Positions 26,866 through 34,009 of a DNA stretch of 64,000 nucleotides are shown here, in pieces. Both the position numbers and the translations under genes were made by a program. How positions within the stretch are numbered: position 1 is the stretch's first letter; the number at the start of each line of letters is the position of its first letter. The stretch lies in contig OZ251484.1 in assembly GCA_965242665.1 (NCBI GenBank), positions 62,001-126,000 on the forward strand. The letters run 5' to 3'. The notes under the pieces are model-generated. The model saw only the letters and a list, made by a program, of their open reading frames with translations. It made no database searches and was not told the DNA's origin. The stretch comes from VXLM01 sp965242665 (GTDB taxonomy: Bacteria; Chloroflexota; Dehalococcoidia; Lucifugimonadales; VXLM01).

Positions 26866-27876
26866 CCAACCTGAGAAACCGTGCAACCCCCCGCTTCCTT
26901 GCGCCGTCGCAAACTCCAGGGCGCTGACGGCGTGGCCCGACAGAACGTCGCCGAGCGCAACCGCGATAGAAGACAGATCGACCGGTTCCCTCTGGCTCGC
27001 AACGTAAGAAACGTAACTCGCGATTGCGCTCCGTCGAAACATCAAGGACACGCGGTCTCTCCGATCCTGCGGCAGAGCAAGGAAAGTCGAAAGGCCATCG
27101 TCTGTTAAGACGCTCTCAATCGACGGCATTTCCAAGCTGCCGGGTTCGACCTTCAGCATGAACATCTCGTACCGGGTCAGGAACATGGCAAGGTTGAGTA
27201 CGTCAGTTTGCCCGGTGCTGGCAATACTTCCCGTATCCCGAAGTGCTTCCCCAATGCTCGGCTCGTGTCGATCGAGGCGGTCGAGCGCAGTCTTCGTGAG
27301 GACGGAACCGAGGGATGGGATGAGCACCTCGGGTACCGCGTCTCTGAGTTGGACGAGCGAGTCTCCACCTGGACTGACGCGAACAACCGTCTGCGAGGGG
27401 GACAGCAGGATGATGTCCGCCATTTCTTGCATCGACTCCGCCCGCTCGACATCGGACGGTTCCGTGTTCGATACATACACGTAGTAGGACAACAACAAGT
27501 TCGCATACCTGTCGGGCTGAGACTCGAGCGCGTGGAGTTTCTCCGCCCGCGCCTCGCCTAGCATTTCAGGCAACGGAACGACCGCCCCCCACTGATCCAT
27601 CTTGTCCCTCACCGCAAGGGGAACGAGAGCCGGCAGCGCCCCGTACCAAACATAGGCGGCAAGCGCCTCCTGGAAGCCCGGCGGCAGCGCGCGGTATCGT
27701 TCGAGCGTCGTTCCAGACAGCAGTCTCTCGATCTCCGCACGGCTGGACGACACTGCAGGGGATTCCGACTCGACCTGCGTCGATTCCCTTTCGCCGCAGG
27801 CCCACGCCGCCAGAAAGAGGAAGGTCGACGCGAAGGCGGGCAGTCCGTATCTCATCATTCGTCGTATGCTGTGCAT
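26845..27876 (-). CDS. Lipoprotein with repeated L-[ST]-x-x-x-L helical motif
   Basis: 343 residues from ATG 27876, which follows AGGAGGTGTGAGA; an in-frame ATG at 27966 has no ribosome site. Signal and lipobox end in AWAC. The mature part shows about four degenerate repeats of the kind IERLLSGTTLERYRALPPGF and IESVLTDDGLSTFLALPQDR, predicted helical. The same motif occurs in the four other exported proteins encoded up to 33.4 kb. The family is not recognised. It converges on the histidine kinase gene and is the last gene of the minus-strand array. Confidence 0.7.
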   Translation of the reverse strand: MHSIRRMMRYGLPAFASTFLFLAAWACGERESTQVESESPAVSSSRAEIERLLSGTTLERYRALPPGFQEALAAYVWYGALPALVPLAVRDKMDQWGAVVPLPEMLGEARAEKLHALESQPDRYANLLLSYYVYVSNTEPSDVERAESMQEMADIILLSPSQTVVRVSPGGDSLVQLRDAVPEVLIPSLGSVLTKTALDRLDRHEPSIGEALRDTGSIASTGQTDVLNLAMFLTRYEMFMLKVEPGSLEMPSIESVLTDDGLSTFLALPQDRRDRVSLMFRRSAIASYVSYVASQREPVDLSSIAVALGDVLSGHAVSALEFATAQGSGGLHGFSGWSSGGWH

Positions 27877-27967
27877 TCTCACACCTCCTCGCGCGTGCTT
27901 CCTACGCTCTGCCGGTGATGCCCTACCCCACGCCTGGAGGAGCGCGGAGCAGAGCATCATCGGCAAC

Positions 27968-28615
27968 CTAGTTCGTGATCTTCAGACTGTCACCGCTGGT
28001 CGCGAAGCCTTGTGGATTCGCTGCGTTGTGTACTCCTAACGCAGAATAGTACCCTGGTCTGTTTGGAGGTACAGGTACCGATGCGTAGACGCTGAGACAA
28101 TCCGTGCACATGTTTGAATTGCCTCTGCCGTGGACGCCGAAGACAGTGACGCCAGCAGACAGTCCCTCATTCAGGACGTACACTCCTGTCACCGCCGACG
28201 TATAGCCGACATACATGTTGGTTCTCGTTACCATCCTGGCCACGGTCGTTGCCCTTCTGGCTCCCGGCGCTGCCGCTGAACCTGCGACTGCCCCGGAATC
28301 GTCTGTGTCATCCCCAGGCCCCCGAGGTGTTAGACCTGTACCAAGCTCGTTCACAACCTCATGGGTGTGAATCGCCTGGACTATGGATTCCACCTCGGCT
28401 TCCCAGAATTGTCTGGGAGCCTGACTCTTGATCTGGGGCCAAACGTCTTCAATGATTCGCCGTCCGCCAGGAGTCAACTGGTCGAACGTTGCGCGTGTCT
28501 CGCTGTCCATTACCGTAGCGAGTGCGGTCCCGTCCGCGTAGACGGTCACGGTGGTCGTTCCCACCGCTATCGTCGCTGCTACCAATACCGCCAATATGAT
28601 TCTGTGGATGTTCAT
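27968..28615 (-). CDS. Secreted protein with cassette-type leader, 215 aa
   Basis: Signal peptide MNIHRIILAVLVAATIAVGT, ending near VYADG, has no lipobox, so secretion is likely. One copy of the array motif (VMDSETRATFDQLTPGGRRI) lies just after the signal. The rest is unrelated to the other members: an Ala/Gly linker, then a beta-rich C-terminal part with C-x-x-C (MCTDC). The ribosome site AAAGGAG and the 400 bases upstream are nearly the same as those of the gene at 29426. No database family is recognised. Confidence 0.7.
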   Translation of the reverse strand: MNIHRIILAVLVAATIAVGTTTVTVYADGTALATVMDSETRATFDQLTPGGRRIIEDVWPQIKSQAPRQFWEAEVESIVQAIHTHEVVNELGTGLTPRGPGDDTDDSGAVAGSAAAPGARRATTVARMVTRTNMYVGYTSAVTGVYVLNEGLSAGVTVFGVHGRGNSNMCTDCLSVYASVPVPPNRPGYYSALGVHNAANPQGFATSGDSLKITN

Positions 28616-28684
28616 TTGTATGCTCCTTTCGTCCTACGGGTCCCGGATGTTCAACCTTGTCTCCTCTGTTTTCGTTTCCGTTTT

Positions 28685-28779
28685 GGGACGATCACGCACT
28701 CGCGCGTTGGGTCGGATGTGCCCCTGCGGGCTGGACGGAGAGTCGTCCCAGTTTCTGCTCCGTCCTTGGCCCGCAGGGG
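28685..28779 (-). promoter_or_regulatory. Structured mRNA leader, copy 1: long hairpin with possible pseudoknot
   Basis: CCCCTGCGGGCTGGACGGAG at 28721-28740 pairs with 28758-28779 (about 19 bp with a small bulge). In the RNA sense, loop bases GGGACGA (28749-28743) can pair with TCGTCCC (28691-28685), which begins right after the leader-ORF stop. The hairpin lies inside the leader ORF, so translating ribosomes would open it. The main gene starts about 70 bases further on. The structure is read from sequence; a regulatory role is inferred. Confidence 0.55.
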
Positions 28780-28838
28780 CGGCGACAGATGAGTCGCGCT
28801 GTGCGGATGGCCGGTATGTCGGTCTTTGGTATCGCCAT
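28692..28838 (-). CDS. 48-codon leader ORF, copy 1
   Basis: ATG at 28838 follows AAAGGAGA with 8-nt spacing. The product begins MAIPKTDIPAI, contains a CRRPCGP cluster and is basic. It ends 76 bases before the 27968 gene start. The second copy at 30705 has the same length with no indels; about 12 codons differ, 4 of them silent. It may be a real small protein or a leader peptide whose translation controls the hairpin. Confidence 0.45.
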   Translation of the reverse strand: MAIPKTDIPAIRTARLICRRPCGPRTEQKLGRLSVQPAGAHPTQRASA

Positions 28839-29070
28839 CTTGAAATCTCCTTTCGATGTTGCTATGGTCGGTGTACGATATGCCTGATTTCAGTCTATGG
28901 ATCGTACTTCTCCCTTTAGACTACAGGGTAAATCAGGGGATTGCAATAGCAAACCCGTGTAAAGTCAGTTAATTTCAATGCGATTTTCCATGTAATTTAG
29001 TCACATCTGCGAATTTCCTCGATTTTCCCCGAAAAACGCCCTCCAGCGCCCAAAGAGGCCATCCCGATAG

Positions 29071-29356
29071 TCAGCGCGGTTGCGACGCCTCCGCGGCGAA
29101 CATGACCTCGAGAGTATTCTCCACCTGAGACGCAACTGCGTCGATGAAGTCCGCCGGCGGAGTATCGAACGACCACACCTGCTCTAGAAACGAACCCGGC
29201 TCGCCGAGTATGACGACGAGTCCGCTCAGGATCGACTGTGCGATCCCTTCGTCGATCCAGTCTCGGCCATCATCATCTAGCCGATGGTAGAGGGCCAACG
29301 CATCATCGGAGAGCAGCTCATCGGCTGCGGGCGTGGAGGTGACAGAGGCGTCGACG
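29071..29356 (-). pseudogene. 3' remnant of a lipoprotein gene like that at 31087
   Basis: The frame LALYHRLDDDGRDWIDEG to EASQPR closely matches the last 75 residues of the 31087 lipoprotein. In-frame similarity continues upstream (ADELLSDDALA) to about 29356 and then stops. No ribosome site or signal peptide precedes it. It is a truncated copy left at a duplication or recombination junction. Confidence 0.8.
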
Positions 29357-29373
29357 GGGCGGCCGTGCTTGCC

Positions 29374-29412
29374 TGCATCGTTCGCTGTGCGCCAACGACA
29401 GCGAACGATGCA
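29374..29412 (-). terminator. Perfect 15-bp inverted repeat
   Basis: TGCATCGTTCGCTGT (29374-29388) and its exact complement at 29398-29412 enclose a 9-nt loop, 13 bases beyond the stop of the gene at 29426. No T-run follows in the minus direction, so it may be a terminator, an mRNA 3' stabiliser or a protein site. Confidence 0.55.
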
Positions 29413-29425
29413 CCTCTACTCCCGC

Positions 29426-30628
29426 CTATTCGCCTTCCGTGCCGCTCCGCGTAACGGAGAACGTCCACTGCCCGGTCTCTTCGTAGTAGTCGATCGCCTC
29501 TCGGAAGTCTTCCTCGCTGGTCGCCGCTCGTCCCTCGTCCAGGGCGGCCCTGGTCAGAGCGATCACCTTGTCGATGTCGCACTGCGCGGGGCCGGAGACC
29601 GCCGTCCTGGGATCTTCCCCAACGATGTGGTTCATCAGGTCGCCGCATATGAAGGTCTCTGCAACGTTCAGGTACCCCTGTGTCGGCGTCATCCGTCTCC
29701 ATGCGGCGCGGTCTGCAGCCGAGTCGCGATGGCGCTGGACGAAGTCGGCGACCTGATCCTCGGTGAAGCCAGCCGACCTTGCTCCCCACTCCGCTTGGAG
29801 TTCCATGACGGCGTCTTCTTTGCCGTCGATCTCGACGAGCTGCCGGAGCACCTCCAGGCGTTCGTCGGTTTCCGCAGCGGCTTGGAACTCGCGAGCCGCA
29901 TCGACGTCGATGGCTTGCAGCCTTTGGATGAACCACTCTTCCCCACCCGCGGTTCGAATCATCCGGGTGAGTTCGAACTCTTCTCCCGGATCCAACTCCG
30001 GGGCAGGCTGCGGGTACGGCTTGTTTGGCTCTCTGTTGACCGCCTCCCACCCTTCCTGCGAGAAGGATCCGAGCCTGCTGTCCATGTACTCCCGCATGAG
30101 GGAGCCTTCAGGTATGAGCTGGTACGCTTCCTGGTATTTCGGAGGGAGCAGACCCAGCACGAAGGGAGGCGAGGCCGTTGCGGACTGGTCGCCCCCCGGG
30201 CCCTTGCTTGGATCGACGAGGTCTTGCACGCCTGCGACCGATGCGTCGCTGGTGCGCCCTTTGATCTTCGCGTTCGCGTACATCTGGGAGACGATATCCG
30301 CCGCAGATTCCTTCCAGTCGTCCTGCGGAGCTATCGACGTGACGAAGCCCCAGGAGTTTCTTACCATTTCCTGCCAGTCCGAATTCATGGCATGGAACAT
30401 TCGGGCCGTCTCCGCGTCCATGAAGTCAATGATGTCCGGCTCGTTGGCAGGCGTCTCTCCCGCGTCCGGCTCGGCAGGGGCTTGCGCCGCTTCCGAGGGC
30501 GGGGCCGTGGGTGTCGCGGCGGGCGCAGTGGGCGCAGCCGCGGGCGACTCGGAGCCGCAGCCGACGGCGAACGCCAGGATGGTCGTTGCCGCTACCAATA
30601 CCGCCAATATGATCTTGTGGATATTCAT
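29426..30628 (-). CDS. Lipoprotein with cassette-type leader, 400 aa
   Basis: The signal MNIHKIILAVLVAATTILAF ends in lipobox AVGC (C24) followed by a long A/P/T-rich linker to about residue 65. One array motif follows (IIDFMDAETARMFHAMNSDW). The remainder is helical and charged with motifs such as ELTRMIRTAGGEEWFIQRLQ and two late cysteines (FICGDL, AQCDID). The signal-peptide codons and upstream 400 bases match those of the 27968 gene, yet the mature parts differ. No known family is recognised. Confidence 0.7.
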   Translation of the reverse strand: MNIHKIILAVLVAATTILAFAVGCGSESPAAAPTAPAATPTAPPSEAAQAPAEPDAGETPANEPDIIDFMDAETARMFHAMNSDWQEMVRNSWGFVTSIAPQDDWKESAADIVSQMYANAKIKGRTSDASVAGVQDLVDPSKGPGGDQSATASPPFVLGLLPPKYQEAYQLIPEGSLMREYMDSRLGSFSQEGWEAVNREPNKPYPQPAPELDPGEEFELTRMIRTAGGEEWFIQRLQAIDVDAAREFQAAAETDERLEVLRQLVEIDGKEDAVMELQAEWGARSAGFTEDQVADFVQRHRDSAADRAAWRRMTPTQGYLNVAETFICGDLMNHIVGEDPRTAVSGPAQCDIDKVIALTRAALDEGRAATSEEDFREAIDYYEETGQWTFSVTRSGTEGE

Positions 30629-30697
30629 TTGTATGCTCCTTTCGTCCTACGGGTCCCGGATGTTCAACCTTGTCTCCTCTGCTTTCGTTTCTGTTTT

Positions 30698-30792
30698 GGG
30701 ACGATCACGCACTCGGGCGTTGGTTCGGATGTGCCCCTGCAGGCTGGATGGGGAGTCGTCCCGGTCTTTGCTCCGTCCTCGGCCCGCAGGGG
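30698..30792 (-). promoter_or_regulatory. Structured mRNA leader, copy 2
   Basis: Same layout as copy 1: arms at about 30734-30755 and 30771-30792. Compared with copy 1 some pairs become G-U and two become mismatches, so the outer stem is kept while the inner stem weakens. The loop heptamer GGGACGA (30762-30756) and its partner TCGTCCC (30704-30698) are unchanged. Confidence 0.5.
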
Positions 30793-30851
30793 CGGTGACA
30801 GATGAGTCGCGCGGTGCAGATGGCCGGTATGTCGGTCTTTGGTATCGCCAT
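30705..30851 (-). CDS. 48-codon leader ORF, copy 2
   Basis: ATG at 30851 follows AAAGGAGA. It has the same length as copy 1 and starts with the same 11 residues. Differences are R/C, R/H, K/R, L/P, S/P, V/I, T/N and A/P, so coding constraint is weak in the second half, which overlaps the hairpin. It ends 76 bases before the start of the 29426 gene. Confidence 0.45.
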   Translation of the reverse strand: MAIPKTDIPAICTARLICHRPCGPRTEQRPGRLPIQPAGAHPNQRPSA

Positions 30852-31086
30852 CTTGAAGTCTCCTTTCGATGTTGCTATGGTCGGTGTACGATATGCCTGA
30901 TTTCAGTCTATGGATCGTACTTTCTCCCTTTAGAATATAGGGTGAATCAGGGGATTGCAATAGCAAACCCGTGTAAATGCAGTTAATTTCAATGCGATTT
31001 TCCGTGTAATTTAGTCACATCTGCGAATTTCCTCGGTTTTCCTTGAAAAACGCCCTCCAGCGCCCAAAGAGGCCAAATCCCGATAG

Positions 31087-32580
31087 TCAGCGCGGTTGCG
31101 ACGCCTCCGCGGCGAACATGATCTGGAGGGATTCCCCCACCTGGGCCGCAACCGCGTCGATGAAGTCCGCCGGCGGAGTATCGAACGACCACACATGCTC
31201 TGGAAATGAACCCGGTTCGCCGCGTATGATGACGAGTCCGCTCAGGATCGACTGTGCGATCCCTTCGTCGATCCAGTCTCGGCCGTCATCATCGAGCCGA
31301 TGGTAGAGGGCCAACGCATCATCGGAGAGCAGCTCATCGGCTGCGGGCGCGGAGGTGACAGGGGCGTCGATGATGCCGCGCTCGAACTTCGTTATCTCGC
31401 AGAGGGCGTCCGCTGGCGCGACCGGCTGGGACCAGTTCCATATGTTTTCGAACGCGGTTTTGAGATCCTCATCCATGGTGTTCAGACGGCTCAACGCATC
31501 GGAGGAGAGTATCCCTTGGTACGGGGGAAGGAAGACGACTGGGAGGTCGTCGATGTCCTGCGGCACTCTCGCCGCGACCGCGTCCGGCCATTCGCTGGGG
31601 CCGCCCAAGCACGCGAACGTCGACGGGCCGTGCACGTAGACGGCGCGCGGCACGATGCCGCGGTCGAACGCTTCCTTCGCCGCGGGCGTGGACAGTGTGC
31701 GGATGTACTCGTCCTCGACAGGCCAGAATGGCCCATCAGTCGGCCCGTAAGAGAGAATAGAGCTTGCAACGGTCTTCCAGAGCCAGTCCTGCATGTCGGT
31801 CGGGAGCTCGGAGAACTGCCGCAACGCTTCGGCGGACAGTCCGAATTCTTCCAGGGACGGCAAGTCCGTGGGTGCTGCAAGCAGGTTGGCTTGCAAGCGG
31901 GCGATGGCGTCGTCCACGTCCATTGGGAGTGGCTTCGACTCGTCCCACATGAGACGGAACACACGGGAGAGGAGGGGATCGTCGAGGGCGTCGAGCTTGG
32001 CGAGAGCGTCGGCGGAGAGCGCTTCTTCGACGGGCGGGAGTCTCACGCCGCGGTTGTCGAATGCGATGCGGACCATCTGCTTGAACTCGAACGCGAAATC
32101 GCGATCATTCCCCCCCTGCATCGCATTTCGATCATACGCTGCAGGGTATGCTTCCAACAGCATGTAGCGCTGATCTTGCGGCTGCAGGGCATCGAACCAA
32201 CCCCCTGCGGGGGGCTCCAACACGTCCGTGAGCGGCAGGGTGTCGTCCGGGAGTCCGCGCAGGTACTGGAGGGCGACGGACGCGCCTTCTTCATCGTAGG
32301 CTTGCCGGAGGGCGTCTTGAAACTCCGAGGGAAGGACGCGGAACTTCTCTAGGTCGTCTCCCGCAAGACCTGCCTCGAACTGGTTTGCCGCGGGCTCCGC
32401 TTCAGCGTCCGACGGCGGCATCACTGCTGGGGATGCTTGCGCGGCCGCCGGCGGCGCCACATCCGGCGTCGGAGAAGCAGGCGGCGCAGCGGGAGCGTTT
32501 CTTCCGCAGGCGAGGACGACTGCAAGCGCCGCGGCTGTCATGACGGTGGACAACGTTGCTTTGCGTGTGAGATGTTTCAT
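31087..32580 (-). CDS. Lipoprotein with four to five L-S-x-x-A-L helical repeats, 497 aa
   Basis: Starts at ATG 32580 with AAGGAGGAGC upstream. Signal and lipobox end in VLAC (C25), then an A/P-rich linker to about 65. Repeats occur near residues 70, 186, 245, 368 and 428, for example EEALSADALAKLDALDD, EEFGLSAEALRQFSELPTD and DELLSDDALALYHRLDDD, each followed by an amphipathic helix. Its own 5' region differs from the cassette leaders, but its 3' end is part of the duplicated block. This is the longest member and perhaps the parent of the motif family. No named family is recognised. Confidence 0.75.
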   Translation of the reverse strand: MKHLTRKATLSTVMTAAALAVVLACGRNAPAAPPASPTPDVAPPAAAQASPAVMPPSDAEAEPAANQFEAGLAGDDLEKFRVLPSEFQDALRQAYDEEGASVALQYLRGLPDDTLPLTDVLEPPAGGWFDALQPQDQRYMLLEAYPAAYDRNAMQGGNDRDFAFEFKQMVRIAFDNRGVRLPPVEEALSADALAKLDALDDPLLSRVFRLMWDESKPLPMDVDDAIARLQANLLAAPTDLPSLEEFGLSAEALRQFSELPTDMQDWLWKTVASSILSYGPTDGPFWPVEDEYIRTLSTPAAKEAFDRGIVPRAVYVHGPSTFACLGGPSEWPDAVAARVPQDIDDLPVVFLPPYQGILSSDALSRLNTMDEDLKTAFENIWNWSQPVAPADALCEITKFERGIIDAPVTSAPAADELLSDDALALYHRLDDDGRDWIDEGIAQSILSGLVIIRGEPGSFPEHVWSFDTPPADFIDAVAAQVGESLQIMFAAEASQPR

Positions 32581-32710
32581 GGTTGCTCCTCCTTTTCCTT
32601 CTCGTTGCTCTGTGACTGATTGGGCGGCCGCGCTTCCGCATGGATCCTCACTCTGCGCAGCCGCCCGGACAGCCGGTTGCTATGAATGCAACAGGCCCGC
32701 AGCGGTCAGT

Positions 32711-33349
32711 TCAACAGTACGTATCGTGCTCGCCGGAGTACGTGTGGTGTGCAGGGTATGGCCCATTCGGTTCGTACCCGGTGGGGGTTGCAGAGCCGGT
32801 CGCGTGCCGCCGATAGCAGGGATTGGGAGGCGGATCATACACTCTTGCCCATTCTCTGGAACAATCCCAGCACGTCTCGTTGGCGCGCCCGGCGAGGGTG
32901 TTTGCATTCCGTCTCCCTACCTGAACGTATGCATTGATGTTGGCCATGGTTGCATCGCAGTACAGTGAAGACGTCGCGCCTCTGGAGTTAATGTACACCG
33001 AGAAGTCGCAGCCCACACGTCCTCCCCACGCGCCGGTGACGCCAGGGGCGGCCCTTCTACGCTCTTCTCTCTTTTCTTGTATGTCGAGCATCACGGCCAC
33101 CAAGGAGGCCAGCGTGCTGACGTGATGGCTGGGGTCAGGCGCTCGTTCAGGTATCTCCGGGATGAAGTCGTGAAGTATGACCGCCTTGAATTCAGCCGTG
33201 AGCGCGTTCCAATTCTCGAGGTCGGCGCCCGTGAGGACCTCTTCGGGGACCAAGTCGCTTGGCCCGTCCGCGTAGACGGCCACGGTGGTCGTCCCCACCG
33301 CTATGGTTGCCGCCGCCAATACCGCCAATATGATCTTGTGGATATTCAT
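32711..33349 (-). CDS. Secreted Cys-rich protein with cassette-type signal, 212 aa
   Basis: The signal MNIHKIILAVLAAATIAVGT matches the 27968 and 29426 proteins, and one array motif follows (PEEVLTGADLENWNALTAEF). The C-terminal half has six cysteines (GCDFSVY, LYCDAT, ETCWDCS, NPCYRR, final C), suggesting disulfides outside the cell. The start chosen is the ATG equivalent to the paralogues. In this copy one base change turns their AAAGGAG ribosome site into AAATGAG and creates extra in-frame ATGs up to 33361, so the start may have moved and expression may be lower. Confidence 0.65.
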   Translation of the reverse strand: MNIHKIILAVLAAATIAVGTTTVAVYADGPSDLVPEEVLTGADLENWNALTAEFKAVILHDFIPEIPERAPDPSHHVSTLASLVAVMLDIQEKREERRRAAPGVTGAWGGRVGCDFSVYINSRGATSSLYCDATMANINAYVQVGRRNANTLAGRANETCWDCSREWARVYDPPPNPCYRRHATGSATPTGYEPNGPYPAHHTYSGEHDTYC

Positions 33350-33615
33350 TTGCATGCTCATTTCGCCTAGGGGGCCCGGATGTTCAACTTTGTCTCCTCT
33401 GTTTTCGTTTGATATATACTACGTTTGACGCGCGATATGGTTGTTTTCAGCCTATGGATCGTACTTTCTCCCTTTAGACTACAGGGTAAATCAGGGGATT
33501 GCAATAGCAAACCCGTGTAAATGCAGTTAATTTCAATGCGATTTTCCGTGTAATTTGGTCACATCTGCGAATTTCCTCGGTTTTCCTTGAAAAACGCCCT
33601 CCAGCGCTCAAAGAG
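33265..33615 (-). repeat. Cassette block, copy 3 (internally deleted)
   Basis: Matches copies 1 and 2 over the signal-peptide codons and over 33450-33615, including the block with the conserved GGGATTGCAATAGCAAACCC. The part holding the leader ORF and hairpin is missing and replaced by about 30 unrelated bases near 33410-33440. Homology ends at 33615. Confidence 0.8.
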
Positions 33616-33841
33616 TCGACCGAGCAACCACGCTTGGGACTTCACAAGAGCCGCAGGAGCCACCCGCCAACTCGACACAAGAGGAGAGAACGCGTATCCT
33701 CCCGCTCGTGTCGTGGGGCTTGAGTGAGCCGAATCAGCCTCGGTTCCCGGAGCATCCCCGTCAAGGACTCCCGCGCGGCGGTTCGTCCGATTCATTGCGG
33801 CGCAGGTATCCCTATGAATGGGGGGCGGACGCAGACCACTA

Positions 33842-33864
33842 GATTCCCGCCTTCGCGGGAATGA
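33842..33864. repeat. Dispersed short hairpin repeat
   Basis: GATTCCCGCCTTCGCGGGAA then TGA; same family as the copies at 2.7-3.1 kb, in opposite orientation. Confidence 0.75.
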
Positions 33865-33901
33865 CCCAGACGACGTTGCCTTTGCAGACAAGCAGACGAT
33901 A

Positions 33902-33926
33902 GATTCCCCGCCTTCGCGGGAATGAC
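33902..33926. repeat. Dispersed short hairpin repeat
   Basis: GATTCCCCGCCTTCGCGGGA then ATGAC; one extra C in the left arm. It lies 60 bases from the previous copy in the same orientation, making a pair. Confidence 0.75.
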
Positions 33927-34009
33927 GTGGGTGGGTTGACGGCGGGGGTTCTGATGTGGGAGCAACGCCCTCTGCAAAGAATGACGTCAGGGGGAGGCGT
34001 GCGTATTCG

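Larger units (their letters stand above)
28526..29356 (-). repeat. Duplicated cassette block, copy 1
   Basis: Runs from the signal-peptide codons of the 27968 gene, through the whole upstream region, to the 3' end of a truncated lipoprotein gene. It matches copy 2 (30590-31371) almost base for base, with scattered substitutions. Homology stops abruptly near 29356, where the truncated gene loses similarity. The 455 bases between the two coding ends hold a leader ORF, a hairpin and an A/T-richer block (about 28900-29020) that probably carries the promoter. Confidence 0.85.
30590..31371 (-). repeat. Duplicated cassette block, copy 2
   Basis: Counterpart of 28526-29356. It spans the signal codons of the 29426 gene, the upstream region with leader ORF and hairpin, and the 3' end of the intact 31087 gene. 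The 458 bases between coding ends hold no other gene. The junction with copy 1 indicates duplication of a unit of about 2 kb followed by loss of most of one lipoprotein gene. Confidence 0.85.
33362..34009. other. Gene-free region upstream of the lipoprotein array
   Basis: 648 bases between the last array gene and the glycoside-hydrolase-like operon. The first 250 bases are cassette copy 3 with its likely promoter region. The rest has two hairpin repeats and no credible coding frame. Confidence 0.7.

Noticed and set aside
29071..29298. Independent small gene of 75 codons
   Set aside because: It is a copy of the last residues of the 31087 protein with no ribosome site; better explained as a remnant.
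29333..30805. Long plus-strand open frame opposite the 29426 lipoprotein
   Set aside because: Antisense shadow in GC-rich DNA; the minus-strand gene has a signal peptide, lipobox and ribosome site. The same applies to 31300-32352 and 33956-34990.
33842..33926. Paired hairpin repeats as transcription terminators
   Set aside because: No T-runs, and the same repeat occurs in unrelated intergenic positions, so dispersed repeats are the simpler reading.
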